DNA from: Ancylomarina sp. DW003
GTDB lineage: Bacteria > Bacteroidota > Bacteroidia > Bacteroidales > Marinifilaceae
Direction: 5' to 3'
Assembly: GCF_029029505.1 (NCBI RefSeq)
Contig: NZ_JAKJSD010000006.1
Coordinates: 62,001-126,000, forward strand
Length of the DNA stretch: 64,000 bases
Shown: positions 26,107 through 35,461 of the stretch, in pieces
Numbering within the stretch: the stretch's first letter is position 1
How the letters are laid out: each line of letters begins with the position of its first letter
Position numbers and translations under genes: made by a program
Notes under the pieces: generated by a model
What the model saw: only the letters and a program-made list of their open reading frames with translations
The model's database searches: none
Told to the model about the DNA's origin: nothing

Positions 26107-28830
26107 ATGAAAAAAACACTCATCCTTCTCTACAGTTTATTTGCATTCATTTCTGCCTCAGCACAAGAAGAAATGAACATAAATATTGGACATAAGGGAA
26201 TGTCCTTTTTCGAATTGACACAAGAACTTGAAACTAAATATCAAATTCAAACCTTTTATTACAAAGATTGGGTTGAAGATATTGTTCTTAAGAAAGCATA
26301 TTCAGATGTTAGCCTTGAGTTTCTAATGAATGATGTGTTATCAGTATCTAAAATCCTGTACATCATTAGAGACAATAGCATAGTTCTTACTCTGTTTAAT
26401 AATCTGGATCAAGAATTTAGCTTAAAAACGTCCAGCGCCAAAACTGTTGTTGACCAAAGTCAGGTTGATGATCAGGATACCGACATCTCAACCCTGCAAC
26501 AGCAAGAATATATAATTCATGAAATTGGAGTGGCTTTAGGTCGTAAAAAGGCCAAGGTTTTTGGAAACATCAGCCTGTTTGGAACCGGAATACCATTAAA
26601 AGGTGTCGAAATTTTCTTACCAACTATGTCGCAAGGGGTAACATCGGATAAAAATGGCTATTTCCAAATAGAATTAGAGCAAGGATCCTATGTGTTAAAC
26701 TTTAAGTACATGGGACTCAGACAAACAACACGAAAAATTAACTTACGTGGAGATGGGCGACTCAATGTGCAAATGAGAAAAGAGATGCAAGCCATTAAGG
26801 AAGTTAAGGTATTTGCTCAAAACAATAGAGTTAAACGTACCTCAATGGGGATTGAGTACATTGCATCTAAGGACATAGAAAGCATACCTTCTGCTCTTGG
26901 AGAACCGGATATCATAAAAAGCACAACAATGCTTCCTGGTGTTGAAAGTGCCGGTGAAGGCTCTATTGGTTTTAATGTAAGAGGTGGATCTGCCGACCAA
27001 AATCTCATTTTGATAGATAATGCACCAATCTATTATCCGGCTCACTTCTTTGGCTTCTTTTCTGCATTCAATAATGATATGATACAAGATGCCAGCTTAT
27101 ACAAATCAAGTATACCTATCCAATTTGGTGGACGTATTTCATCCATCTACGACATACATTCTTCCGAAACCATAGCAGATAATATCAATGGTAAAGTTGG
27201 AATTAGCCCCATTACATCGAAAGCTTATTTAAATCTTCCATTATTAAAGAAAAAGCTATCGGTAATGAACTCTTTTCGTTTCACTTATTCTGATTGGATC
27301 ATCAAAAAAATTGATTCAAAAGAATTAGTTGATTCAAAGTCTGATTTCTATGATTTACATGGCAAATTATTATTTAAACCTAATAATAAGAACCAAATAG
27401 AATTAAGTTATTATAACAGCAACGACGAATTTCAGTTGCACTCTGACACCGTATATAATTTCAATAATTTTGTCAGTTCTTTAAACTGGAGATACCGTAT
27501 TAATGAGAAGTTTAAAATGAAAAACAGTGCCCATTTCACAAGTTTTTCATATGATATGGCTTCTCGTGATATTCCGAGTAACGCATTTAAACTAACCCAT
27601 AAGGTTAAGGATATTGGATTTAAAACTCACTTAACATACGAGAAGGATGTATTCACCAGATTCGACTTTGGAGCAAGTACCAAGTTCTATAAAATTAGTC
27701 CTGGAGAACTAAAACCCTATTCAGAATCATCTCTAATATCTACAAAGAAAATTGATATTGAAAAAGGTTTGGAAACCGCAATATTTGCTGGTGCCAAATT
27801 TGATTTATTCCATTTTTTAAATACTGAAATGGGTATAAGGTACTCATTGTATGGGAATCTGGGTAAACGAAATGAAGCCATCTACGAAAATAATAATACA
27901 AATAAGCTAGACAGGACTGAAATACAAGAAACTTCAGGAGGACTAAATAATATATACCATGGACCTGAAATGCGTTTTTCAATAAACTATGCTTTGAATA
28001 ACAATAACTCTTTTAAAGCTAGTTATAACAGAACACACCAATACATTAATCTTCTGTCCAACACAACGGCAATATCTCCAACTGATACGTGGAAATTAAG
28101 TGACCGTTATCTAAAACCTCAAGTTGGGGATCAATTCTCAATCGGTTATTATCGCAACATTTTAAATTCTGTAGCCGAATTTTCTATCGAAGCATATACC
28201 AAAAGGGTTAAAAATGCTAAGGACTATAAAGATGGTGCAGAACTCTATTTAAACGAATTTACCGAAACAGAGGTATTAAATGCCGATGGTAAAAACTATG
28301 GATTAGAAATATTACTACGAAAAAAATCAGGTCGATTTAATGGAATGCTTAGCTACTCTTATTCAAGAAGCTTTTTGAAATCGAAAGATAAAACCGGAGA
28401 ATTTGCAATAAACGATGGTGAATGGTATAGAGCGCCTTATGACAAGCCTCATAACCTTAAGGCCTTTTTAAGTTTTAAACTATCCAGACGATTTATCTTC
28501 TCAACAAACTTTGTTTATCATACTGGTCGTCCGGCAACCTATCCTACAGCCAGATATAAAGTTCAGGATATTCCTATCATTTATTACTCAAAAAGAAATG
28601 CATATAGAGTACCGCATTACTTCAGAACAGACATAACTCTTTTAATGGAAGGAAATCTAAAAAAGAATAAGGCATATCACACGTCTTGGGCATTTGGTAT
28701 TTATAATCTTACCGGGCGTAACAATACCTATTCTACTTATTTCAGATTTGAAGAAAGAAGCATGGTGGGATACAGACTATCTGTTTTTGGGGAAGCAATT
28801 CCTACTATTACTTATAATATTGAATTTTAG
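26107..28830 (+). CDS. TonB-dependent outer-membrane receptor (STN + CarboxypepD-reg + plug + barrel)
   Basis: 907 residues. Signal peptide (about 1-19, ASAQ); a short STN-like domain (about 22-98) that in relatives contacts inner-membrane anti-sigma factors; a carboxypeptidase-regulatory-like domain (about 155-235; VTSDKNGYFQIEL); a plug (about 250-370; SIGFNVRGGSADQNLILIDNAPIYYPAHFFG); and a C-terminal beta-barrel ending in Phe (TYNIEF), as needed for barrel assembly. No sigma/anti-sigma pair is adjacent. It moves a large substrate across the outer membrane; the ligand is unknown. The next gene starts 4 bp later. Confidence 0.9.
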   Translation: MKKTLILLYSLFAFISASAQEEMNINIGHKGMSFFELTQELETKYQIQTFYYKDWVEDIVLKKAYSDVSLEFLMNDVLSVSKILYIIRDNSIVLTLFNNLDQEFSLKTSSAKTVVDQSQVDDQDTDISTLQQQEYIIHEIGVALGRKKAKVFGNISLFGTGIPLKGVEIFLPTMSQGVTSDKNGYFQIELEQGSYVLNFKYMGLRQTTRKINLRGDGRLNVQMRKEMQAIKEVKVFAQNNRVKRTSMGIEYIASKDIESIPSALGEPDIIKSTTMLPGVESAGEGSIGFNVRGGSADQNLILIDNAPIYYPAHFFGFFSAFNNDMIQDASLYKSSIPIQFGGRISSIYDIHSSETIADNINGKVGISPITSKAYLNLPLLKKKLSVMNSFRFTYSDWIIKKIDSKELVDSKSDFYDLHGKLLFKPNNKNQIELSYYNSNDEFQLHSDTVYNFNNFVSSLNWRYRINEKFKMKNSAHFTSFSYDMASRDIPSNAFKLTHKVKDIGFKTHLTYEKDVFTRFDFGASTKFYKISPGELKPYSESSLISTKKIDIEKGLETAIFAGAKFDLFHFLNTEMGIRYSLYGNLGKRNEAIYENNNTNKLDRTEIQETSGGLNNIYHGPEMRFSINYALNNNNSFKASYNRTHQYINLLSNTTAISPTDTWKLSDRYLKPQVGDQFSIGYYRNILNSVAEFSIEAYTKRVKNAKDYKDGAELYLNEFTETEVLNADGKNYGLEILLRKKSGRFNGMLSYSYSRSFLKSKDKTGEFAINDGEWYRAPYDKPHNLKAFLSFKLSRRFIFSTNFVYHTGRPATYPTARYKVQDIPIIYYSKRNAYRVPHYFRTDITLLMEGNLKKNKAYHTSWAFGIYNLTGRNNTYSTYFRFEERSMVGYRLSVFGEAIPTITYNIEF

Positions 28831-28834
28831 AACT

Positions 28835-30946
28835 ATGAAGACTCATATATTTAAATACATTATCCTAACTCTAGTAGTGAATCTTACTCTGCTTTTAAAT
28901 GGATACACCCAAGAAATACCTGTTGAACGAATTCATATCCACTTACAAAAAAACACATACATTGCTGGTGAAGCTATTCATTTTAAAGTTTACTGTCTAA
29001 ATGCAAAAACTCAGAAATTATCCAATATTAGTAAAGTTGCATATGCTGAACTTATAGGAGAAAACGGATTTCCGGTAGCTCAAACCAACATTACTTTGAA
29101 CAAAGGTCTGGGTGAAGGCGGGTTTGTGATTTCGAAACAACTTCCGACAGGGAATTATGCTATTAATACTTATACTCATTGGATGAAAACAAGTTCTCCT
29201 GATTTTATAAGTGTAAGCCCTCTTTTTGTTTTTAATAACCAAAAAATAGGTGTAAACGCCCCTGATGCTTTAGCAGTTCCTGAAGGATTTTATCGTGATC
29301 TAAAAAACAATGAGTTAACTCTTCTTAAATCAGAAGGCAAACTTGAAAAGATCTCAATAAATACCAAAATTGAAGATGCTAATAGGATTCTTAGAATATC
29401 TGTTAAAAACAATGACAATAATACATATGAATCATTCAAATTCCAGATTCTATCAAAAGAAGGAAAAGTATTGGAAAAAAATTTCCAATTCAATCAGCAA
29501 AATTGGGAAATACGCTTAAAAATTAAGGATTTAAAGTCATCGAATTACAATATTTGTATCCGCGATAAGCAAGATCAGATTCTTAAAACGGCCGTTGTTC
29601 ATATTGATAAATCCCGTAAAGGTAGCTTTATTGAGAAGCCACCCCTCAGTACCGGTAAAAGAAAGAAGAATGCAATAAAACTTCACATGGACGATATATC
29701 CCTCCAAGATGACAGTCTATTTTTATCGGCAAGTATCAAATTAAAAGAGCCAAACAATACTGTTGTTAATATTATTGATTACATAAATCTATATTCAGAT
29801 TTTGGAGCCAACATGCTACCCTATTTCAAAAAAATTAAGCAATTAGATAAACAAAGTTGGATAGCTGAAGACGGGCCAGAAACACTTTGGCTAAAAAATT
29901 CTAATTCGTACTCGATAAACGCCAACAGGTACCCTGAAGAAGAAGCTTATATTCTGGAAGGAACCGTTAAAAACAGAATCAGTAATAAGGCTCTAGCGAA
30001 TGAGAATGTCTACCTCTCCAAAATTGGCGCCTACGCAGACATTAGCACTTTTAGAACTAACGATAAAGGTCAATTCTTCTTCAATCTACCTTTAAGTAAA
30101 GGGCTACACGATATATCAATTCAAGTTAGAGATAAGGATGATTTAGATCTTGCTGTTGCATTAAAAGATAAGTTTAGCTCCGAAGGATTTGCTCCAACTC
30201 CATGGTGTAGCAAGCAATTACAAGGAGAACAGTTGAGCTACTTAAAGCAAGTGTTTGAAAATTACAGAATAAGAGATATCTACAAAAAAGAGACTTACCG
30301 AGAGATTAAAGACACATGTCTTTATAGAGGGAAAAGTAGTTTCTATGGGAAAGCTCAACATTCTATCACAATTGATAATTACATACAATTAGACTCCTTA
30401 GAAGAGTATTTCCATGAGTTTATTTCTACAATTAAAATCAAGTATAAAAAGAATAAACCTTACATGTACATATTCAGTCCAGATGCTAATCGAACATTTA
30501 ATAAAAGCCCTTTAATCCTGTACGATGGACTTATTCTTTCCGATGCGTCTCCAATATTAAACAAACCATCTACAGAGATTGACAGAATAGAAGTAGTACC
30601 TTACGAGTATTATTATGGCTCATCTCACTTGTATGGAATCGTTAATGTTATATCAAAGAAACAAGATTGTGAATTAAATGAACTTCCAAAGAATACAGAG
30701 CGCTATTATTTACCTCTATTTACAAATAGTGTTGAATATGTAAAGTTCGACAAGCATCTTAAAAATAATCTTGCAGATTACCGAACTGATTTACTCTGGG
30801 AACCCTATATAACTCTTAGTCACAATAAAGATTTCGAGTTGGTATTTACAACTAGTGATATTAAAGGTGAATATGAACTAATCATTCAAGGGATTTCTGA
30901 AAATGGAGATCCAATTGTTATAAAACAAAGTATACTGGTTGAATAA
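28835..30946 (+). CDS. MG2-like protein with carboxypeptidase-regulatory and plug-like segments
   Basis: 703 residues from the ATG at 28835, just after the receptor gene; an open frame reaches back into that gene but has no signal peptide. A signal peptide ends near GYTQ. The first domain (ERIHIHLQKNTYIAGEAIHFKVY) looks like the MG2 domain of alpha-2-macroglobulins. About residue 360 begins a CarboxypepD-reg-like domain (ILEGTVKNRISNKALANENV). Near the C-terminus LILYDGLILSDASPIL...IDRIEVVPYEYYYGSSHLYG resembles a TonB plug, but there is no barrel. Probably an outer-membrane or periplasmic partner of the receptor. A strong terminator follows. Confidence 0.65.
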   Translation: MKTHIFKYIILTLVVNLTLLLNGYTQEIPVERIHIHLQKNTYIAGEAIHFKVYCLNAKTQKLSNISKVAYAELIGENGFPVAQTNITLNKGLGEGGFVISKQLPTGNYAINTYTHWMKTSSPDFISVSPLFVFNNQKIGVNAPDALAVPEGFYRDLKNNELTLLKSEGKLEKISINTKIEDANRILRISVKNNDNNTYESFKFQILSKEGKVLEKNFQFNQQNWEIRLKIKDLKSSNYNICIRDKQDQILKTAVVHIDKSRKGSFIEKPPLSTGKRKKNAIKLHMDDISLQDDSLFLSASIKLKEPNNTVVNIIDYINLYSDFGANMLPYFKKIKQLDKQSWIAEDGPETLWLKNSNSYSINANRYPEEEAYILEGTVKNRISNKALANENVYLSKIGAYADISTFRTNDKGQFFFNLPLSKGLHDISIQVRDKDDLDLAVALKDKFSSEGFAPTPWCSKQLQGEQLSYLKQVFENYRIRDIYKKETYREIKDTCLYRGKSSFYGKAQHSITIDNYIQLDSLEEYFHEFISTIKIKYKKNKPYMYIFSPDANRTFNKSPLILYDGLILSDASPILNKPSTEIDRIEVVPYEYYYGSSHLYGIVNVISKKQDCELNELPKNTERYYLPLFTNSVEYVKFDKHLKNNLADYRTDLLWEPYITLSHNKDFELVFTTSDIKGEYELIIQGISENGDPIVIKQSILVE

Positions 30947-30950
30947 GAAC

Positions 30951-30982
30951 AAGCTCAGCAATTAAATTTGCTGAGCTTTTTT
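30951..30982 (+). terminator. Intrinsic terminator after the TonB-receptor module
   Basis: AAGCTCAGCAA (30951-30961) pairs with TTGCTGAGCTT (30968-30978), followed by T residues to 30982. It starts 4 bp after the stop codon. Confidence 0.9.
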
Positions 30983-31112
30983 CTTAAATATTTCTTTGAT
31001 AAAAATGTAACCTTATGCATCTTTTTCTTGTCTCATGTCATATGTAGAACGAGTAAACAAGCCACTTTATCTAAAATCGAAATACATGCCACACATTATT
31101 TAGCATAAATTG

Positions 31113-31120
31113 TATATTTG
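31113..31120 (+). promoter_or_regulatory. -7 promoter element for the ABC/RND efflux operon
   Basis: TATATTTG matches TAnnTTTG, 75 bp before the ATG at 31196. No clear -33 element was seen. Confidence 0.45.
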
Positions 31121-31195
31121 ATTTGATATGAAAAGCAAAAGCCCATGCCATACATATTGACAGCCACATACTAACCCAAACAAGCAAGGATATAA

Positions 31196-32080
31196 ATGCA
31201 GATCAACATAAATGAACTCAGCAAGATTTACCCGAACGGAAAGAAAGCACTCGACAATATCAATCTGGAGATAGGAAATGGTATGTTTGGCTTACTGGGT
31301 CCCAATGGAGCCGGAAAATCAAGCCTTATGAGAATTCTGGTTACCCTAATGGAGCCCTCAACCGGAACAGCTAGCTTCAACTCGTATGATCTGCATAAAA
31401 ACCGAAAAGAGATAAGAAGCATACTTGGCTACTTACCTCAGGATTTTCGTTTCTTCTCCAAATTAAAAACCTGGGAGTTTCTCGATTATGCTGCCTCTCT
31501 AGCTGGTATAAAGAGTAAACAAGTTAGAAGAAAAAAGGTTGATGAGTGGCTTGAAAAAGTTGGACTTTTCGATGTTAGAGAACGAGATGCCAACAAACTT
31601 TCCGGCGGTATGAAACGTCGATTAGGTATTGCTCAGACATTGATTAGTGACCCTAAAATTATTGTGGTCGATGAGCCTACAACAGGACTCGATCCTGAAG
31701 AAAGGATTCGATTCCGAAATATTTTATCTGAAATCAGCCAACAGGACGTCAGTATTATTCTATCTACTCATATCGTTGGTGATATATCCAGTGTCTGCAA
31801 CAATCTGGCCCTACTCAACAATGGGAAGCTCGAATTTAAAGGCACACCCGAAGCACTTATTGAAAAATCCCGGGGCCATGTATGGCAAGCTAGCGCCTCT
31901 GGCTACGAATATGATTTAATCAAAGATAAATATGCAGTGGTTTCTACCATTCCAACACAAGACGGTTGGGATATTCAACTAATTGGAGACGGTAGTCAAC
32001 TCAATAATGCCATAGAGATTGAGCCCAATCTTGAACATGCCTATGTCTATTTCATGGAAAAATCTTCAGAACTCATTTAG
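31196..32080 (+). CDS. ABC transporter ATP-binding protein
   Basis: 294 residues. Walker A LGPNGAGKSS, Q-loop YLPQDF, signature KLSGGMKRR, Walker B IIVVDEPTTGLD and the switch His in LSTHIVGD are all present. An A-loop tyrosine lies in LSKIYPNG near residue 12, only about 25 residues before Walker A. It is of the NatA/CcmA-like type that pairs with ABC-2 permeases, here the next gene 12 bp downstream. It closely resembles the ATPase domain fused to the second RND pump of the same operon (same GNGMFGLLGPNGAGKS block and the RIRFRN stretch after Walker B), suggesting duplication. Confidence 0.9.
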   Translation: MQININELSKIYPNGKKALDNINLEIGNGMFGLLGPNGAGKSSLMRILVTLMEPSTGTASFNSYDLHKNRKEIRSILGYLPQDFRFFSKLKTWEFLDYAASLAGIKSKQVRRKKVDEWLEKVGLFDVRERDANKLSGGMKRRLGIAQTLISDPKIIVVDEPTTGLDPEERIRFRNILSEISQQDVSIILSTHIVGDISSVCNNLALLNNGKLEFKGTPEALIEKSRGHVWQASASGYEYDLIKDKYAVVSTIPTQDGWDIQLIGDGSQLNNAIEIEPNLEHAYVYFMEKSSELI

Positions 32081-32092
32081 CAAGTCATATAT

Positions 32093-35000
32093 ATGATCTC
32101 ACTTCACACCATACGCACAGTAGCTAAATTTGAAACCAGAACCCTACTTCGATCCTGGTTTTTCAGGATTTTTGCTGGCTTATCCATCCTTTTCATCGGC
32201 ATATTTAATGTTGCTGCCTTCCTTGAAGATAGCGGTGCACCTTGGATATACCGTGCTCTACCAGCTGCTATACCCTATGCCAACTTAATCTTATTGAATT
32301 TAGGACAGGCCATTGTAGCTGTTTTTCTAGCTTCTGAATTTTTAAAACAAGATAGCAAAAATGATACTATTGAGGTGATCTACGCCCGATCGATGACCAA
32401 TAGTGAATATATATTGGGTAAATCCTTTGGAATCATCTCTGTTTTTATCATTCTCAATGTCCTGATCTTACTTATGGGAATTGGCTTTTCATTTTTGAGC
32501 AATGAATCTTCACAAAGCATTTGGGTCTTATTCTACTACCCTCTTTTAATATCCATCCCCACCTTAATCTTTATTTTTGGACTGGCTTTCATTCTAATGA
32601 CTCTTTTAAAGAATCAGGCCATCACCTTCATCGTTCTTTTGGGATATATTGCGCTGACCATTTTCTACCTGAATACGAAATTTTATCACCTCTTCGACTA
32701 TATTGCCTATAAGGTTCCCATGATGAATTCAACAATTGGAGGATTTGGAAACCTAGCAGAAGTCGCCATTCACAGAGGGATTTATTTATTCTTTGGAATC
32801 GGGTTGATCTTTCTTACAATTTATAAACTACAACGCTTACCACAATCGAAAAGATTTGTTTCACTCCCCGTCTACATAGCACTTATTGCCTTTGGAATAG
32901 GCGGCCTGCTAACAAAAAAATATCTCGATATTAAAATTGGAAATGAAACATTCAGGAAGGAAATGATCAGCCTGAATAACAAATACCTGTCATATCCCAC
33001 TGCTGAAATTGAAAACTGTGATATCAACCTGAGTCATTTAGGCGAAGAAATTTCGGTAAAGGCGAAGATAGAACTTTCGAATTCCAATACATCAGCATTA
33101 GATACGCTAATCCTTAGTTTAAATCCGGCATTAAAAATTACTTCTATTCTTCAAGATGGTAAAAAGCTTGATTTTAAAAGGGAAATGCATCTAATAAAAA
33201 TACAAGCCGTAGAAGCTTTAATGCCCAATACGAGAATTAATTTTGAACTTTCTTACCGAGGTTCGATTGATGAGAGAACACACTTCCTCGATCTGAACCC
33301 AGAACTGGTTGAAGACAATTTCTCGGCAGAAATGTTCCGAATCCGAAAGCGATTCTCATACCTGCAAGATAATTTTGTCTGTTTAACTGATGAAGCCCTT
33401 TGGTACCCAATATCTGGAGTTGGTTATGCTTCTCTGAATCCTGTTCTTCATTCACCGGATTTCACCAATTATTCACTAAGAGTTCATACAAAAAATAAAC
33501 TTACACCAGTATCACAAGGAAAGTTCACTAAAGTTTCAGACAGCATTTTTGAGTTCAAACCTGAAACGGCTCTTCCAAAAATAAGCTTGTTGATAGGTGA
33601 TTACATACAACATCATACTCTTGTGGACTCAATCGAATATTCGATTTATTCTATCAGAGGAAATCAATTCTTCCTGCAACATTTCGATTCTATTCAAGAT
33701 AGTTTACCAGCCTTAATCCGAGAATTGAAAACTGAATTCGAAAGTAAAATAAATCTGGAATATCCGTTTAAACGATTCGCTTTAGCCGAAGTTCCCATTC
33801 AATTTGCTCTTGACAAACACATTTGGTCAATTAGTAGTGATGCCGTTCAGCCTGAAATCATTTTTTATCCTGAAAAAGGGGTAATAATGGAAGAAACAGA
33901 TTTCAAAAGGAGAAAAAAACGCTTCGAAAAACGAATGAAACGTGATAACGAAGAAGTTTCGGATGAAGAGCTACAGGCGAGAATCTTCAAACGATTTGTG
34001 CGTGGTAATTTCATGCCACCATCAACCGAATGGTATCAATTCAAAAGTGTTGACCGAAATACCTATTCGCCATTCCCAAACTATTATGGCTATTCAACTC
34101 AATTAAGTTCGAGGGATTATCCGGCATTAAATACGGCTTTAGGCGTTTACTTAAAAGAGAAGAATACCACATCGCAATCATACTCCCGATGGCGATTCGA
34201 TGGTATAAGTAAAGAAGAACGCATTAATCTGGAATTAAAGAAATCATCTCTTCAGGAAATTGTAAAAACGGGCTTAGAACCTTCTAATAATAATGAAGAA
34301 CAAATCTATCTGAATGACATTCTAAAAGCCAAAGGCTTGCATCTTTTTTCACTACTAAAGGCTCGCTATGGCGAAGAAAAATTTAACGCATTACTGAAGT
34401 CTTATATCGAAAAGAACAAACACCAAAAATTCAGTTTTGAGAATTTTGATCATTTCTTAAGCGAAAACTGTGGACAATCAATTCAGGAAGATGTGAAAAA
34501 CTGGTACACAACCAATAAGCTACCAGGTTTCTTAATTAAAGATTTGAAAACATATAAAGTCAAGGAAGGCGATCATATTAAATATCAAATTCGCTACAAA
34601 ATTTCAAATCCGGAATCTTCCGATGGTATGGTGTCGGTAAGCGTTGAACTAAAAAATCAAAATAGAAGAAGAAACCGTAGAAATCAGGATGATGAAAAAC
34701 CTGATTTCTCAAAAACTATTTTTGTACCTGCACATTCAGCTCGTGAAGTCGGTTTTGTTTTTTCTACTCAACCCAGCAGAATGAACATCTCGACACATAT
34801 ATCAGAAAATTTACCCAATAGTTTGGTTTACGATTTCAGTACTTTTTCTGAAACGAAAAAGACTGGTTTCTTTAATGAAGTGAGAAATTCTGAGGTATTT
34901 GAAGGCATTCTTGCCGATAACGAATTTGTTGTTGACAACGAAGATAAAGGCTTTGAATATGTACAGGTGTCCAATAAAAGTTATCTGAAGCAATGGTTGG

Positions 35001-35440
35001 ATGATAAACGCGTTTCAACTCACGAATACTCACGTTTACGAACATGGAGACCACCCAATGAATGGAAGAATGTACTTCGATCTGGTTTCTTTGGCAAATA
35101 TGTCCGTTCGGCATTCTTTACAAAATCCGGACAAGGCGATCGTTCAGCTTCCTGGAAAGCAGAACTTAAAAAGCCAGCCTATTACGATGTTTTCTGCCAT
35201 ATCGAAAAAGTAAAAGGATGGAGTCGAAGAAGACAACAAAAAAAGACAGACTACAATTTCAAAATATATCACGAATCAGGATTTGAAGAGGTCAATAAAA
35301 GTGATCAGGAGCTGGAAAATGGGTGGAATTATTTAGGTACCTATTTCATTACACCTGGAACTTCAAAAGTTGAATTAAATAATAAATCCCGAGGTGCCTA
35401 TCTTTTTGCAGATGCAATTAAATGGGTCGAAAACAAGTAA
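32093..35440 (+). CDS. ABC-2 permease fused to degenerate M1 aminopeptidase and golvesin-like domains
   Basis: 1115 residues. The first 285 form an ABC-2-type permease with about six helices. About 300-880 have the layout of the M1 aminopeptidase-like module seen in Bacteroidota permease/M1 fusions, but I find no HExxH zinc motif, so this module is probably not a peptidase. The last 100 residues (AYYDVFCHIEKVKGW...ENGWNYLGTYFITPGTSKVELN...GAYLFADAIKWV) match golvesin/xly-like beta-sandwich domains usually found in secreted binding proteins. Large extracytoplasmic parts suggest a role in delivering or trimming an exported substrate. Partner ATPase is the preceding gene; tolC-like gene follows after 21 bp. 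Confidence 0.75.
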   Translation: MISLHTIRTVAKFETRTLLRSWFFRIFAGLSILFIGIFNVAAFLEDSGAPWIYRALPAAIPYANLILLNLGQAIVAVFLASEFLKQDSKNDTIEVIYARSMTNSEYILGKSFGIISVFIILNVLILLMGIGFSFLSNESSQSIWVLFYYPLLISIPTLIFIFGLAFILMTLLKNQAITFIVLLGYIALTIFYLNTKFYHLFDYIAYKVPMMNSTIGGFGNLAEVAIHRGIYLFFGIGLIFLTIYKLQRLPQSKRFVSLPVYIALIAFGIGGLLTKKYLDIKIGNETFRKEMISLNNKYLSYPTAEIENCDINLSHLGEEISVKAKIELSNSNTSALDTLILSLNPALKITSILQDGKKLDFKREMHLIKIQAVEALMPNTRINFELSYRGSIDERTHFLDLNPELVEDNFSAEMFRIRKRFSYLQDNFVCLTDEALWYPISGVGYASLNPVLHSPDFTNYSLRVHTKNKLTPVSQGKFTKVSDSIFEFKPETALPKISLLIGDYIQHHTLVDSIEYSIYSIRGNQFFLQHFDSIQDSLPALIRELKTEFESKINLEYPFKRFALAEVPIQFALDKHIWSISSDAVQPEIIFYPEKGVIMEETDFKRRKKRFEKRMKRDNEEVSDEELQARIFKRFVRGNFMPPSTEWYQFKSVDRNTYSPFPNYYGYSTQLSSRDYPALNTALGVYLKEKNTTSQSYSRWRFDGISKEERINLELKKSSLQEIVKTGLEPSNNNEEQIYLNDILKAKGLHLFSLLKARYGEEKFNALLKSYIEKNKHQKFSFENFDHFLSENCGQSIQEDVKNWYTTNKLPGFLIKDLKTYKVKEGDHIKYQIRYKISNPESSDGMVSVSVELKNQNRRRNRRNQDDEKPDFSKTIFVPAHSAREVGFVFSTQPSRMNISTHISENLPNSLVYDFSTFSETKKTGFFNEVRNSEVFEGILADNEFVVDNEDKGFEYVQVSNKSYLKQWLDDKRVSTHEYSRLRTWRPPNEWKNVLRSGFFGKYVRSAFFTKSGQGDRSASWKAELKKPAYYDVFCHIEKVKGWSRRRQQKKTDYNFKIYHESGFEEVNKSDQELENGWNYLGTYFITPGTSKVELNNKSRGAYLFADAIKWVENK

Positions 35441-35461
35441 ATAACCAGAAACTACATAGGC

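Noticed and set aside
28694-28834. Upstream extension of the MG2-like protein into the TonB receptor gene
   Set aside because: It overlaps the conserved barrel end in another frame and hides a good signal peptide that begins at 28835.
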